A stretch of DNA of 39,374 bases, taken from assembly GCA_016931495.1 (NCBI GenBank), contig JAFGER010000103.1:1-39374 (forward strand), written 5' to 3'. A program made the position numbers and the translations under genes. The DNA is from Chlorobiaceae bacterium. GTDB lineage: Bacteria; Bacteroidota; Chlorobiia; Chlorobiales; Chlorobiaceae. Positions 7,869 through 18,768 of this stretch are shown one piece after another. The notes below the pieces were generated by a model that saw only the letters and a list, made by a program, of their open reading frames with translations, was not told the DNA's origin and searched no databases. The stretch's first letter is position 1. Every line of letters begins with the position of its first letter.

Positions 7869-9074
7869 TTGGAGCAAAACATCTACCAGCAATGCCCGGT
7901 CTGCGGCTTTCCTCTTACGCAGGACAACGCGATCTGCCCGCGATGCGGCAACGATATTCTCGAAGACATCAACACGCTCGACGAGCAGAATCTCGAAAAG
8001 CACTACCGGATCATCGAGGAGAAAAAAGCGGACTGGTACATCCGCTGCCTGGCTGACCATCTCGATACCGGCAAGGCGCCCGTCGTCACCTTTTCGATGG
8101 AAGACACCGCGCCACGGCATGGCTTCAAGGACCGGCTGACCCCGGCTGAAGAGGAGGCTCTGGCCGCATCCCGAACCGTCCTGTTGCGCGACCCGCAGAA
8201 ACGCCACGACTGGTACAAGGCGTTGAGCAACGACTGGAAAGAGGTGGTCCGCCAAACCCTGAAGCTCCAGCGGGAACCCTCCGACACGGAGCTGCTCGAC
8301 TTCCTGAACACGACAAGCATCCGGTGCGATAACACCAGAATCCACAACCTCGCGCCGGTCAGCCTGCTCGAAAACCTGCAACAGCTCCGGTGCGACGAAA
8401 CGCCCATCGAGAGCCTCGAACCGCTCAGGCAACTCCGCAAACTCAAGCGCATCTACGCGTTCGACTGCGACTTTCTCTCGCTCGACCCGCTACGCGACAT
8501 CCTGTCGCTGAAGCTGCTCTGGGTGTCGAGCACCGAAATCAGCGACCTCGAACCGATCGCCGGCCTCATCAACCTCGAAGAACTCTACTGTTCGGAAACC
8601 CTGGTGAGCGACCTGTCGCCGATTGCCGGGCTGGTAAACCTCGAAAAACTGAGCTGCTACAAAACCGAGATCGAGTCGATCGAGCCGGTCAGGAATCTGG
8701 AAAACCTCATCGAGCTGGGCGTCAACAGCACCCGCATCATGTCGCTCGACCCGCTTGCCGGGCTGGACAAGCTCGAATATCTGCGATGCAGCCGCACCGG
8801 CATCACCAGCCTCGAACCGCTGCGCGGCCTCTCGTCGCTCAAAGAGCTGAGCTTCGAAGAGACGGGCATCTTTCACCTCGACCCGCTCTCGGAGCTCGAT
8901 GAGCTGGAGGAGCTGAACATCATCGGCACGGAGGTCGAATCGATCGCGCCGCTGATGGAGCTGACCAATCTTGAAAAGCTGGAGCTGTCGGCAGGACGAA
9001 TCCCGCAATCCGAAATCGACCGATTCATCCTCGCCCACCCCGCCTGCGACGTGATCGTCAAGCCGAGAGGGTGA
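7869..9074 (+). CDS. Zinc-ribbon, leucine-rich-repeat protein (internalin-like repeats)
   Basis: A 401-residue protein with no signal peptide or membrane segment. The N-terminus has a zinc-ribbon with cysteines 9, 12, 23 and 26 (CPVCG...CPRCG). A charged helical linker (about 30-150) follows. From about residue 155 there are some eleven consecutive 22-residue leucine-rich repeats of internalin type, consensus LxxLxCxxTxIxxLxPLxxLxx, with cysteine recurring at the sixth position of many repeats. Such repeats bind proteins; the partner is unknown. The start is TTG 7869, 5' to the zinc-ribbon; no strong ribosome binding site is visible, so it is less certain. It is divergent from dnaE and followed by a strong bidirectional terminator. 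Cytoplasmic location is inferred from the missing signal. Confidence 0.8.
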   Translation: MEQNIYQQCPVCGFPLTQDNAICPRCGNDILEDINTLDEQNLEKHYRIIEEKKADWYIRCLADHLDTGKAPVVTFSMEDTAPRHGFKDRLTPAEEEALAASRTVLLRDPQKRHDWYKALSNDWKEVVRQTLKLQREPSDTELLDFLNTTSIRCDNTRIHNLAPVSLLENLQQLRCDETPIESLEPLRQLRKLKRIYAFDCDFLSLDPLRDILSLKLLWVSSTEISDLEPIAGLINLEELYCSETLVSDLSPIAGLVNLEKLSCYKTEIESIEPVRNLENLIELGVNSTRIMSLDPLAGLDKLEYLRCSRTGITSLEPLRGLSSLKELSFEETGIFHLDPLSELDELEELNIIGTEVESIAPLMELTNLEKLELSAGRIPQSEIDRFILAHPACDVIVKPRG

Positions 9075-9105
9075 GGAATTGGACTGACGGGATTGGCCGC
9101 AAATG

Positions 9106-9151
9106 AAAAAGGGGAAGAGTTTCCGGAATGGAGACTCTTCCCCTTTTTTGT
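9106..9151. terminator. Strong bidirectional terminator
   Basis: The arm 9106-9124 pairs with 9130-9148 to give a 19-bp stem (one G-T wobble) around the loop GGAAT. A-runs and T-runs on both flanks let it act on either strand. It ends the LRR gene and could also stop transcripts of the opposing membrane-protein gene. Confidence 0.85.
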
Positions 9152-9253
9152 ATGGGCCATGACCAGAACAGAGATATGTATCTGATAACTTTCAGGATGA
9201 TCAAGTACAGGTTTTGGTTCCGATCATTGTACCGGATCAATTCCCCTCACCTC

Positions 9254-9352
9254 CCCAAAATCTTGACGCTGCGTTTCAACATGGCGGGCGATTTGCATCT
9301 GGTGAATTTTCAGCTTTACTTGACGGCTCGCTCTTCATGAAAACATCACCGC
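9254..9352 (+). repeat. Left copy of a ~100-bp direct repeat (MFS leader duplicate)
   Basis: It is very similar, about 80-85% by eye, to 11535-11634. The first 37 bases differ at only two positions (shared core CGCTGCGTTTCAACATGGCG). The shared segment runs through TTCATGAA and ATCACCGC, that is, past the MFS start codon, and stops four bases before the stop codon of the opposing membrane-protein gene. Confidence 0.8.
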
Positions 9353-9355
9353 AAA

Positions 9356-10225
9356 TCACCCCGGTTCCGTTTCCTGCTTCTGCCCCCCTTTCGCGCCGAA
9401 CAGAACCGAGAGCATCAGAATCAGCAGCACGAGCGTCATCAGCACAATTTCCAGCACGTATTTCGATGGTTCGATCCAGATTTCGGTAAACACGTTCCAC
9501 CTGCCGAGGATTTCGACGAAGTTCCAGAAGATGAGCACCGTCGGAATCGCATAGCGGATAGCGTAGGCAAGATGGCTGATTTTCAGCAGTTTGACGAACA
9601 GCAGGATCGACCACAACAGTGAACCGAATGCAATAAAATAGGTTACGGGATGCCGGTCTCCGGCGAAATGCTCGTCGTAGGCGAAGAGCAGCACGAGATA
9701 AAAACCCCACAACAGCACGTTGAACTCCATAAACGTCACCATGGCGGGATTTCGGGATGAGCGGGCCGAACCGGGCCAACTTTCGATGCGTAGCAGGCGC
9801 TGGAACCAGAGGAAAAACCGGCAGCCCGAACGGATGCCGAACAGGTAATAGAGCATGACAACGGCGAAAAAACCGACCGAGGAGGGCATGAGCAGATATT
9901 CCGCCCTTGTCACCACTTCGCCATTCAGCATCAGCGGATCGATGCCGAGACGGCGGGCATAGTATTCGTATCCGATTTCGATCCAGCCCGACCAGACGAA
10001 CAAAGCCCCGAACAGGCCGAGAAAGGTCGCCGTCAGCTCTCTGCGAGCCTTCAGGCCAAGCAGAAGCAAAGCGGTTCCAGCAAAGCCCAGCAACAACCCT
10101 GCCAGCGCGACATGCTCCTTGCCGAGCGCATTCTGCAACAGAATGACAACGGCATGGCCGAGCGGCATCGTCAGCAAAACAATCGTGAAGGCTGAAAAGG
10201 CAGTGAAAGGCTTGAAGCGTTTCAT
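9356..10225 (-). CDS. Hypothetical eight-helix membrane protein
   Basis: I do not recognise this family. The 289-residue protein begins MKRFKPFTAF and has about eight hydrophobic segments, roughly at residues 8-31, 37-58, 65-90, 107-130, 158-182, 195-216, 222-245 and 255-280, so it is an integral inner-membrane protein. The second half has aromatic-rich helices (FMEFNVLLWGFYLVLL; VLIFWNFVEILG), and the C-terminus is short and polar (GGQKQETEPG). The frame is open upstream to 10369, but those codons cover the htpX terminator and lack hydrophobic character, so ATG 10225 is chosen. It lies downstream of htpX on the same strand with a terminator between, and the pair is bounded by direct repeats. 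No function can be assigned. Confidence 0.7.
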   Translation of the reverse strand: MKRFKPFTAFSAFTIVLLTMPLGHAVVILLQNALGKEHVALAGLLLGFAGTALLLLGLKARRELTATFLGLFGALFVWSGWIEIGYEYYARRLGIDPLMLNGEVVTRAEYLLMPSSVGFFAVVMLYYLFGIRSGCRFFLWFQRLLRIESWPGSARSSRNPAMVTFMEFNVLLWGFYLVLLFAYDEHFAGDRHPVTYFIAFGSLLWSILLFVKLLKISHLAYAIRYAIPTVLIFWNFVEILGRWNVFTEIWIEPSKYVLEIVLMTLVLLILMLSVLFGAKGGQKQETEPG

Positions 10226-10318
10226 AAAACATGATGTTGAATCGGAAGACCGGACATCATCAAAATACACCCTGCGCAACCGAAGCGCAACGTCATCGTC
10301 TCGCGGGCGGATACAAAC

Positions 10319-10350
10319 AAAAAAGGGCGTCCCGAAAAACCGGAACGCCC
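10319..10350 (-). terminator. Intrinsic terminator of htpX
   Basis: On the minus strand GGGCGT...ACGCCC, with an inner CCG/CGG separated by one mismatch, forms a hairpin followed by six T (complement of 10319-10324). It begins 33 bp after the htpX stop codon. Confidence 0.75.
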
Positions 10351-10382
10351 CTGGAGTATCAACCGTCACACCGTTCAGCTTT

Positions 10383-11255
10383 TCAGCGGGCGGCTTCCAG
10401 CGCCGCGATGCGCGATTCGAGCGGCGGATGGCTGCTGAACAGCGCCATCATGCCACCACCGGCAATGCCGCTGGCCGCCATCTGTTTCGGCAACTGGCCC
10501 GCTTCGAGGCTGCCCAAGGCCCGAAGCGCATCGATCATCGGACGGCGATCACCCATCAGCGCAGCCGCGCCCGAATCCGCGCGGAACTCGCGCTTGCGCG
10601 AAAAGTACATCACGATGATGGAGGCGAGAATGCCGAACAGAATCTCGAAAACGATACTGCCTATCCAGTAGCCGATCCCAACTCCGCCCTCATCTTCGTC
10701 CCGGCGCAGAAAACTGTCGATCGCGTAACCGGCGACGCGCGCCAGGAAAATCACGAAGGTGTTGACCACGCCCTGAATCAGGGTCAGCGTCACCATATCG
10801 CCGTTCTGAACGTGAGCAACCTCGTGAGCGAGCACAGCCCTCACCTGCTCCCTGTTCATGCTCTGCAAGAGTCCGGTCGAAACGGCAACCAGCGATTTCG
10901 ATTTGCTCGCGCCGGTAGCGAAGGCATTGGGGGCCCCATTGTAAATGACAACCTCGGGCATCGGCAGATTGGCTTTTTTGGAAAGCTGCCTGACGGTGTC
11001 AACAAGCCACGCCTCATCCTGGTTGGCTGGCCGCTCGATAACCCGCGCCCCGGTGCTCCATTTCGCCATCGTCTTGGACATCAGCAACGAGATGAACGAA
11101 CCGCCGAAACCGATCAGGGCGGCAAACGCCAGCAGCATCCCCAGATTCAGTCCGTTGGCGGTCAGAAAGCGATCGACGCCAAGCAGACGCGCGGTGACCG
11201 ACAGCACCAGAATCACCGCAAGGTTGGTTAACAGAAACAGTACTATTCGTTTCAT
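10383..11255 (-). CDS. htpX: HtpX-like membrane zinc metalloprotease
   Basis: A 290-residue M48-family inner-membrane protease that degrades misfolded membrane proteins. Two N-terminal transmembrane helices (about 4-26 and 37-58) come first. The catalytic motif HEVAH (144-148) supplies two zinc ligands and the general base, and the third ligand is expected at the glutamate of KREFRAD near residue 225. A second hydrophobic pair surrounds residues 160-215. ATG 11255 is preferred over ATG 11261 because AGGAG lies 7 bp before it but overlaps the earlier one. A terminator follows. In many bacteria htpX answers to envelope stress; no specific operator is visible here. Length and motifs are typical. 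Confidence 0.93.
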   Translation of the reverse strand: MKRIVLFLLTNLAVILVLSVTARLLGVDRFLTANGLNLGMLLAFAALIGFGGSFISLLMSKTMAKWSTGARVIERPANQDEAWLVDTVRQLSKKANLPMPEVVIYNGAPNAFATGASKSKSLVAVSTGLLQSMNREQVRAVLAHEVAHVQNGDMVTLTLIQGVVNTFVIFLARVAGYAIDSFLRRDEDEGGVGIGYWIGSIVFEILFGILASIIVMYFSRKREFRADSGAAALMGDRRPMIDALRALGSLEAGQLPKQMAASGIAGGGMMALFSSHPPLESRIAALEAAR

Positions 11256-11534
11256 CCGCATTCTCCTGCTCTATGAGTTGTAATTTATTTTTTTCAAAGG
11301 GATTGTCAGGGTTCACCGTCACTCCGGTCTTGCGCCGGGCACGACCAACCCGCAAGGTTGGACGTTCATTTGCGGATTTTCCAGCTCACCATGACCGGGT
11401 TAATGATAAAAAAGATCGGCATGGAATGCCAACGGCTTTCAGCAAAAACTGACGGAACATCAGCCATCAGGCCCGCCGCGCAGTGATTCGCCTGACCGGA
11501 ATCCGGTTAAAACGCCTCACAGCCTCTGCCGGTT
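11256..11534. other. Intergenic region between divergent htpX and MFS genes
   Basis: About 280 bp without a credible gene. Close to htpX it is AT-rich (TAATTTATTTTTTTC), as expected for a promoter, but I could not place boxes convincingly. Further right there is a short stem CCAACC-CGCAA-GGTTGG near 11348. The right end passes into the direct repeat that forms the MFS leader. Confidence 0.5.
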
Positions 11535-11634
11535 CCCATAATCTTGGCGCTGCGTTTCAACATGGCGGGCGTTTTTTGTATTTTGGGCATTTTCAGCTTC
11601 ACCTAACGGCTTGCCCTTCATGAAGAAATCACCG
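11535..11634 (+). repeat. Right copy of the ~100-bp direct repeat (MFS leader and start codon)
   Basis: Matches 9254-9352 in the same orientation. It covers the 85 bp before the MFS start and the first five codons. With the left copy it brackets the membrane-protein/htpX segment (9353-11534). Confidence 0.8.
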
Positions 11635-12888
11635 CTGGTCATCCTGTTCCTGACAGTCCTTCTCGACCTGATCGGTTTCGGTATTGTGCTGCCGCTCCTG
11701 CCGACTTACGCCAAGCAGCTCGGCGCGTCACCCTTCATGATCGGCCTGATCGCGGCGATCTACTCGACGATGCAGTTCATCTTTTCGCCGATCTGGGGCA
11801 AGCTGAGCGACAAGATCGGACGCCGGCCGGTGATGCTCTCAAGCATCTTTCTTGCGGCGCTCTCCTACCTGTTTTTCTCGCAGGCGGCCACCATTCCGCT
11901 GCTGATTCTGGCCCGATCGCTTTCGGGCATCGGCTCGGCCAACATCGCGGCGGCGCAGGCAGCCATCACCGACGTGACCGACTCGAAGAGCCGCTCCGGC
12001 GCGATGGCCATGCTCGGCGCAGCCTTCGGCATCGGCTTCATCATCGGCCCGCTCATCGGCGGCGTGCTGATGACCAACTTCGGCATCTCGATGGTCGGCT
12101 GGTTCGCGGCAGGGCTCAATTTTCTCAACTTCACTCTGGCACTCTTCTTCCTGAGCGAAACCAACGCTCATGCAGAGGGTTTCCTGTCGCTCTTCAAAAA
12201 ACATCCGGAAACGGCGACTCATGCCGACACGTCGTTCATGGCCTCTCTCGGACGCAAAAGCAGCGACTACGCCGACAAGGTCCGCGAGGCCTTCAGTTCG
12301 CGCCCCGTGGCGCTGTTGATGATCATCAACCTGATCTACTCGCTCGCCATCGTGAACATGCAGGTGGCGGCAATTCTGCTCTGGGACGACGTTTACCACG
12401 CGACCGAGCAGCAGGTCGGCTACCTCTTCGCCTATGTGGGCTTCATCACGGTGATCGTGCAGGGCGTGATGCTGCCGAAGATGTCCAAAAAGTACGGAGA
12501 ACACAAGCTGATGGTGGTCGGCCACCTCGCCTCCTTCGTTGGCGTCTTTTTCATTCCGTTCATCCCGGTCACGTCGCTTTTCACCATCGGTCTCGGCATT
12601 CTGCTCTTCTTCGCCATCGGCACGAGCCTGGTGCATCCGCTCAATATTTCGATGATTTCACTCTACAGTTACAAGCAGAAGCAGGGGCAGATCATGGGTT
12701 TCGCGCAGTCGGTCAACGCGCTGGCCCGCATCCTCGGCCCTTTCAGCGGCAGCATCCTGTACGGCATGGATCACCGTTTTCCCTACTACCTGGCCGGAGC
12801 GCTGACCGTGGTCGGCACGATCATCTCGATGGCGCTGTTCAAATATGACATCGAAGCTTTCGAGCCGACGCCAAAAACAGCTGAATAA
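11620..12888 (+). CDS. Major facilitator superfamily transporter (DHA1/TetA-like)
   Basis: A 422-residue, 12-helix secondary transporter of the inner membrane. The loop between helices 2 and 3 has the MFS motif [11 protein letters not shown] (60-70), and helix 1 has the [14 protein letters not shown] pattern of the TetA/DHA1 drug:proton antiporters. A central cytoplasmic loop (about 185-225) divides two six-helix halves. Proton-coupled efflux of a small molecule is likely from the family; the substrate is not predictable. ATG 11620 is chosen over TTG 11611 because it starts [10 protein letters not shown] directly before helix 1. The leader is duplicated upstream of the htpX segment. The Gfo/Idh/MocA gene follows 27 bp downstream and is probably co-transcribed. 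Confidence 0.9.
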   Translation: MKKSPLVILFLTVLLDLIGFGIVLPLLPTYAKQLGASPFMIGLIAAIYSTMQFIFSPIWGKLSDKIGRRPVMLSSIFLAALSYLFFSQAATIPLLILARSLSGIGSANIAAAQAAITDVTDSKSRSGAMAMLGAAFGIGFIIGPLIGGVLMTNFGISMVGWFAAGLNFLNFTLALFFLSETNAHAEGFLSLFKKHPETATHADTSFMASLGRKSSDYADKVREAFSSRPVALLMIINLIYSLAIVNMQVAAILLWDDVYHATEQQVGYLFAYVGFITVIVQGVMLPKMSKKYGEHKLMVVGHLASFVGVFFIPFIPVTSLFTIGLGILLFFAIGTSLVHPLNISMISLYSYKQKQGQIMGFAQSVNALARILGPFSGSILYGMDHRFPYYLAGALTVVGTIISMALFKYDIEAFEPTPKTAE

Positions 12889-12915
12889 ATTGCCTGAATT
12901 GAAAAGGAGAAACCC

Positions 12916-13950
12916 ATGCGCATAGGCGTTGCTGGCGTCGGCAAGCTCGGCGAATTCCATACGAATCTTCTGAAACAGATTGCAGCCGAAGCTCCGGATG
13001 TGGAGCTTGCGGGCGTGTTCGACCTGAACCCGGAGCGGTTGCAGGAGATCGGCAAAAAGTACGGCGTGCCGTGTTTTTCCACGCTGGAGGAGATGGCCGC
13101 CTCGTGCGACGCCGCGGTGATCGCGACGACGACCAGCTCGCACTACGCCATCGCGCGGCAGTTGCTCGAAGCGGGCGTGAACCTCTTCATCGAGAAGCCG
13201 ATCACGGCGACGCTCGAAGAGGCCGACGAACTGATCCGCATCGAACAGGAGAAGGGGCTGACCATTCAGGTGGGCCATATCGAGCGCTTCAACCCGGCGC
13301 TGCTGGCGGTCGAGCCGTATATCGGCGAGCCGATGTACATCCAGGCCGAGCGGCTGAGCGGCTTTTCACGCCGCGTGACGGACGTATCGGTGGTGCTCGA
13401 CCTGATGATTCACGACATCGATCTGGTGCTCTCGCTCATCAAATCGGACATCCGCAGCATCGCGGCCTCGGGCGTGAAGGTCTTCTCGAACGAACTCGAC
13501 ATGGCCACGGCGCGGATCGAGTTCGAGAACGGCGCCATCGCCAACGTGACGGCGAGCCGCCTCAGCAGGAGCAAGCTGCGCAAAATGCGCTTCTTCACCC
13601 GAAATCCGAAAAGCTACGCCTCGCTTGACTTCACCAGCGGCAAGTCTGAAGTGTTCCGTCTGGTTCCGCCCGATCAGCTTTCATCCAAAAATCCGATCAA
13701 GAATTTCGCAACGAAAAAGATTCTTGAACAGTTTGGCGAAATCCAGGAGTCACTCAAAGACATGGTGCTTGATTACGTCAATCCAGACGTACCGAAGGTC
13801 AACGCGCTGAAGGTGGAGCTGGAGCAGTTCATCGACGCCATCCGCAACGGCAGACCGGCAAAAGTGACCTCGATGGAGGGACGCCGCGCCCTGATGGTGG
13901 CCGGAAAAATCACCGAAGAGATCCGCAAAAATACGGCAGACCTTGACTGA
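12916..13950 (+). CDS. Gfo/Idh/MocA family NAD(P)-dependent oxidoreductase
   Basis: A 344-residue two-domain dehydrogenase. The N-terminal Rossmann domain starts GVAGVGKLG (4-12); the family's EKP motif is at 93-95, and the C-terminal domain has the catalytic-type D162-x3-H166-D167 pattern in LDLMIHDIDL. Family members oxidise or reduce sugars, inositols and related compounds, and biliverdin reductase also belongs here, so the substrate is open. The start ATG 12916 is supported by GGAG eight bases upstream. It lies 27 bp after the MFS gene and 33 bp before the CCA-enzyme gene on the same strand, so an operon is likely. The region around 225-275 is lysine-rich and less conserved-looking. Confidence 0.88.
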   Translation: MRIGVAGVGKLGEFHTNLLKQIAAEAPDVELAGVFDLNPERLQEIGKKYGVPCFSTLEEMAASCDAAVIATTTSSHYAIARQLLEAGVNLFIEKPITATLEEADELIRIEQEKGLTIQVGHIERFNPALLAVEPYIGEPMYIQAERLSGFSRRVTDVSVVLDLMIHDIDLVLSLIKSDIRSIAASGVKVFSNELDMATARIEFENGAIANVTASRLSRSKLRKMRFFTRNPKSYASLDFTSGKSEVFRLVPPDQLSSKNPIKNFATKKILEQFGEIQESLKDMVLDYVNPDVPKVNALKVELEQFIDAIRNGRPAKVTSMEGRRALMVAGKITEEIRKNTADLD

Positions 13951-13983
13951 ACCCGACCCGACGAATACGATACCGACGACCGA

Positions 13984-15414
13984 ATGCTGACAGCCGATCA
14001 CGAAGCCATTCCTGAAATCATGGAGCGCATCGGAGACCTCGCCGACGAGGCCGGTCTGCCCTGCTATATCGTGGGCGGCTACGTCCGCGACCTCGTCATG
14101 CAGCGCCCATGCACCGACATCGACATCATGGTGATCGGCGAGCCGGTGCCCTTCGCCCGCGCCATCACGGAGCGGCTCGGCGGACGAAATTTCGTGCTCT
14201 TCGAGCGTTTCCGCACGGCGCAGCTCGAACTGGACGATGCAGAGGCGGGCACGTTCAAGCTCGAAATCGTCGGCGCTCGCAAGGAGAGCTACAACCCCGA
14301 ATCGCGCAAGCCGATCACAAGCATCGGCACGTTGGAGGACGACCTCTCGCGCCGCGATTTCACGATCAACGCCCTCGCCCTGCGCCTGAATCGCGAGCAT
14401 CGCGGCGAGGTGGTCGATCTCTACGACGGCCAGCGCCACCTCAGCGAAAAGCTGCTCAAAACGCCGCTCGATCCCGAAAAGACCTTTTCGGACGATCCGC
14501 TCCGCATGATGCGCGCCGCCCGCTTCGCCTGCCAGCTCGACTTCCGGCTCGACGCGGAGACGCTTGAGGCGATGGCGGCCATGAGCGGGCGGATCGGGAT
14601 CGTCTCGCGCGAGCGCGTCAGCCACGAGTTCCTCAAGATCATGGCAGCTGCGAAACCATCGATTGGACTCAAAATTTTGTACTCGACCGGCCTGCTGAAG
14701 GAGATCATCCCGGAACTTGCCGTCATGGCAGGCATCGAGCAGGTGGACGGACTCGGCCACAAGGACACGCTCTTCCACACTTTCAAGGTGGTGGACAACC
14801 TCGCGGAACATTCGGACAAGCTCTGGCTGCGCGTCAGCGCTCTGTTCCACGACATCGCCAAGCCGGTCACCAAGCGCTTCCACTCCGGCAGCGGCTGGAC
14901 GTTCCACGGCCACGAAGCGGTTGGCGTCAAGCTCGTCGCGCGGATTTTCCGGTCGATGAAGTGGCCGTTGGAACCGATGGAGTACGTACAGAAAATGGTG
15001 CGGCTGCACCACCGCCCGATTCCGCTCTCGAAAGAGGAGATCACCGACTCGGCGGTGCGCCGCCTGATGTTCGATGCCGGGCCGGATCTGGACGACCTGA
15101 TGAAGCTCTGCCGCGCCGACGTGACCAGCAAGAACCCGCGCAAGGTGCAGCGCATCATGAAAAACTTCACCAACGTCGAGGAGAAGATCGCCGAGGTGGG
15201 CGAAAAAGACCTGCTCGCCAAATGGCGACCGCCGGTCAGCGGCACCGACATCATGGAGCTGCTGAACCTACCGCAGGGCCGAACGGTGGGCATCATCAAA
15301 TCGAGAATGGAAAACGCCATCATCGACGGCGACATTCCCTACGACCGCCAGGCTGCGCTGGATTTTGTGAATGCGGTGTACCGGGAAATGCAGGAGAAGG
15401 GAGAGAAATTGTGA
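13984..15414 (+). CDS. CCA-adding enzyme / poly(A)-polymerase family protein with HD domain
   Basis: A 476-residue class II nucleotidyltransferase. The head domain has GGYVRD (31-36) and the metal-binding D45-x-D47 in TDIDIMV, then RRDFTINALAL near 119-129 and the neck DDPLRMMRAARFA. An HD-type phosphohydrolase domain follows, with HKDTLFHTFK near 258 and LFHDIAKP near 288. Such proteins build or repair the CCA end of tRNA; a poly(A) polymerase role cannot be excluded from motifs alone. ATG 13984 directly precedes the folded region. It is downstream of the oxidoreductase gene on the same strand. The one tRNA in this window encodes its own CCA, so here the enzyme would act in repair for that tRNA. 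Confidence 0.9.
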   Translation: MLTADHEAIPEIMERIGDLADEAGLPCYIVGGYVRDLVMQRPCTDIDIMVIGEPVPFARAITERLGGRNFVLFERFRTAQLELDDAEAGTFKLEIVGARKESYNPESRKPITSIGTLEDDLSRRDFTINALALRLNREHRGEVVDLYDGQRHLSEKLLKTPLDPEKTFSDDPLRMMRAARFACQLDFRLDAETLEAMAAMSGRIGIVSRERVSHEFLKIMAAAKPSIGLKILYSTGLLKEIIPELAVMAGIEQVDGLGHKDTLFHTFKVVDNLAEHSDKLWLRVSALFHDIAKPVTKRFHSGSGWTFHGHEAVGVKLVARIFRSMKWPLEPMEYVQKMVRLHHRPIPLSKEEITDSAVRRLMFDAGPDLDDLMKLCRADVTSKNPRKVQRIMKNFTNVEEKIAEVGEKDLLAKWRPPVSGTDIMELLNLPQGRTVGIIKSRMENAIIDGDIPYDRQAALDFVNAVYREMQEKGEKL

Positions 15415-15460
15415 ATTATGAGTTATGAATTATGAATGAAAACGAAATCCATATCATCTT

Positions 15461-15505
15461 CTCCCAATTGTCCCAAACGTTCCAACAGTCCCACAAGTCC
15501 CATAA
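15461..15505 (+). repeat. 9-bp tandem array, five units, upstream of purB
   Basis: Five 9-mers in register: CTCCCAATT, GTCCCAAAC, GTTCCAACA, GTCCCACAA, GTCCCATAA. They end 70 bp before the purB start. The order of unit types, with GTTCCA third, is the same as in the array at 31785-31829. A short TTATGAA repeat lies just upstream (15416-15438). Confidence 0.75.
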
Positions 15506-15575
15506 AACGCAATTCCCCCTCACTTTGAAGAGCCACGAACTCTATTATTGCTAACAACACTAAAACCGAACCATA

Positions 15576-16880
15576 GTGATACCACGTTACTCGCCGAAGG
15601 ACATTTCGGCAATCTGGAGCGATGAGGCCAAATTCGAGCGCTGGCTGCAACTTGAAATCGCCGCTGTCGAGGCGCGCATGGAGGCGGGCATCGTTCCGGC
15701 TGACGCCCTTGCTACCATTAAAGAAAAGGCGAAGTTCAACGTCGAGGAGATTCTCGTCATCGAACGCGAAACCAAGCACGACGTCATCGCCTTCCTGACG
15801 AACGTCGCCGGTTACGTCGGCCCCGATTCGCGCTACATCCACGAGGGGCTGACCTCCTCGGACGTGGTCGATACCTGCCTGGCGATGCAGATGCGCGACG
15901 CGGGCAAGATCATCGTGGCCGACATCGAGTCGCTCATCGAGGTTCTCGCCAAGAAAGCTGTCGAGCATAAATACACGCTCCAGATGGGGCGTACGCACGG
16001 CATCCACGCCGAGCCGACCACCTTCGGCTTGAAACTGTTGCTCTGGCATGAGGAGATGAAGCGCAACCTCGAACGCATGATGCGCGCGCTCGAAACCATC
16101 TCCGTCGGCAAGATTTCCGGCGCGGTCGGTACCTATCAGCACCTCTCGCCCGACATCGAGGCCGCCGTCTGCCAGAAGCTCGGCCTGAAACCGTCGTCGA
16201 TCTCGACGCAGATTCTCCAGCGCGACCGACATGCCGAGTACGCCACCACGCTCGCCATCGTCGCCTCGTCAATCGAGAAGTTCTCAACCGAACTGCGCCA
16301 CCTGCAGCGCACCGAGGTTCGCGAAACCGAGGAGTTCTTCAGCAAGGGTCAGAAGGGCAGCTCCGCCATGCCGCACAAGCGCAACCCGATCACCTTCGAG
16401 CGCCTGACCGGCCTGGCCCGCGTGGTGCGCTCCAACTCAATCGCGGCGATGGAGAACGTCGCCCTCTGGCACGAGCGCGATATTTCGCACTCCTCGGTCG
16501 AGCGCGTCATCATGCCCGACTCGACCATCGCGCTGGTTTACATGCTGCGCACCTTCCGCGACTCGGTCGAGACGCTGCTGGTCTATCCGGAGCGCATGGA
16601 GCAGAACTTCGACACCTCCTACGGCCTGACCCTCTCGCAGACGCTGCTCTTGGCGCTCACCGGCAAGGGACTGACCCGCGAGGATGCTTATCGCCTCGTG
16701 CAGCGCAACGCCATGAAGAGCTGGGAGGAGAAGATTCAGCTCAAGACGCTGGTGCTTCAGGACAGCGAACTGCTCAAACACATCACCGCCGAGGAGATTT
16801 CACAGCTCTTCAGCCCGGAGACGATTCAGGCAAAGCTCAAGAACAGCGTGGATATTATTTTCGCGCGGAACGGGCTGTGA
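15576..16880 (+). CDS. purB: Adenylosuccinate lyase
   Basis: A 434-residue fumarase/aspartase-superfamily enzyme. It removes fumarate from SAICAR and from adenylosuccinate in purine synthesis. The superfamily signature [10 protein letters not shown] is at about 262-271 and provides the catalytic serine loop; [14 protein letters not shown] near 135-148 holds the catalytic histidine region. The start is GTG 15576, giving the expected [10 protein letters not shown]; no clear Shine-Dalgarno sequence precedes it. The 160-bp gap upstream carries the tandem array and is where a promoter should lie. It is followed by a palindrome and a bidirectional terminator shared with pgi. Length is typical of the short bacterial PurB type. 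Confidence 0.96.
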   Translation: MIPRYSPKDISAIWSDEAKFERWLQLEIAAVEARMEAGIVPADALATIKEKAKFNVEEILVIERETKHDVIAFLTNVAGYVGPDSRYIHEGLTSSDVVDTCLAMQMRDAGKIIVADIESLIEVLAKKAVEHKYTLQMGRTHGIHAEPTTFGLKLLLWHEEMKRNLERMMRALETISVGKISGAVGTYQHLSPDIEAAVCQKLGLKPSSISTQILQRDRHAEYATTLAIVASSIEKFSTELRHLQRTEVRETEEFFSKGQKGSSAMPHKRNPITFERLTGLARVVRSNSIAAMENVALWHERDISHSSVERVIMPDSTIALVYMLRTFRDSVETLLVYPERMEQNFDTSYGLTLSQTLLLALTGKGLTREDAYRLVQRNAMKSWEEKIQLKTLVLQDSELLKHITAEEISQLFSPETIQAKLKNSVDIIFARNGL

Positions 16881-16899
16881 GGAATCTCGAAATTTTCAA

Positions 16900-16919
16900 C
16901 CCCAGCTTGAAAGCCGGGG
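16900..16919. repeat. Short palindrome downstream of purB (REP-like)
   Basis: CCCC-A-GCT, loop TGAA, AGC-C-GGGG: a seven-pair stem with one mismatch. It resembles the palindrome at 3547-3575 in core and loop. It comes 19 bp after the purB stop and before the true terminator. Confidence 0.5.
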
Positions 16920-17004
16920 CAATGTCAATGTAAGAGCAAAAATGTCCGAAGGGTTAAAACCCTTCTGAATGTGAGACATTGTGGACTGAAGAGAAGAGAA
17001 AAAG

Positions 17005-17041
17005 AAAGGCAGGCGAGGTTTTTACCTGGCCTGCCTTTTTT
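17005..17041. terminator. Bidirectional terminator between purB and pgi
   Basis: AAAGGCAGGC-G-AGG pairs with CCT-G-GCCTGCCTTT around TTTTTA, with one G-G mismatch, and T-runs follow on both strands. It lies four bases from the pgi stop codon and ends both convergent genes. Confidence 0.85.
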
Positions 17042-17045
17042 GTTT

Positions 17046-18731
<1,686 letters not shown>

Positions 18732-18768
18732 GATCAAGCCTGGTTTGATATTGTAAAGCTGGTATGTT

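Noticed and set aside
15461-15505. CRISPR array
   Set aside because: Units are only 9 bases, without spacers, and no cas genes are in the window.
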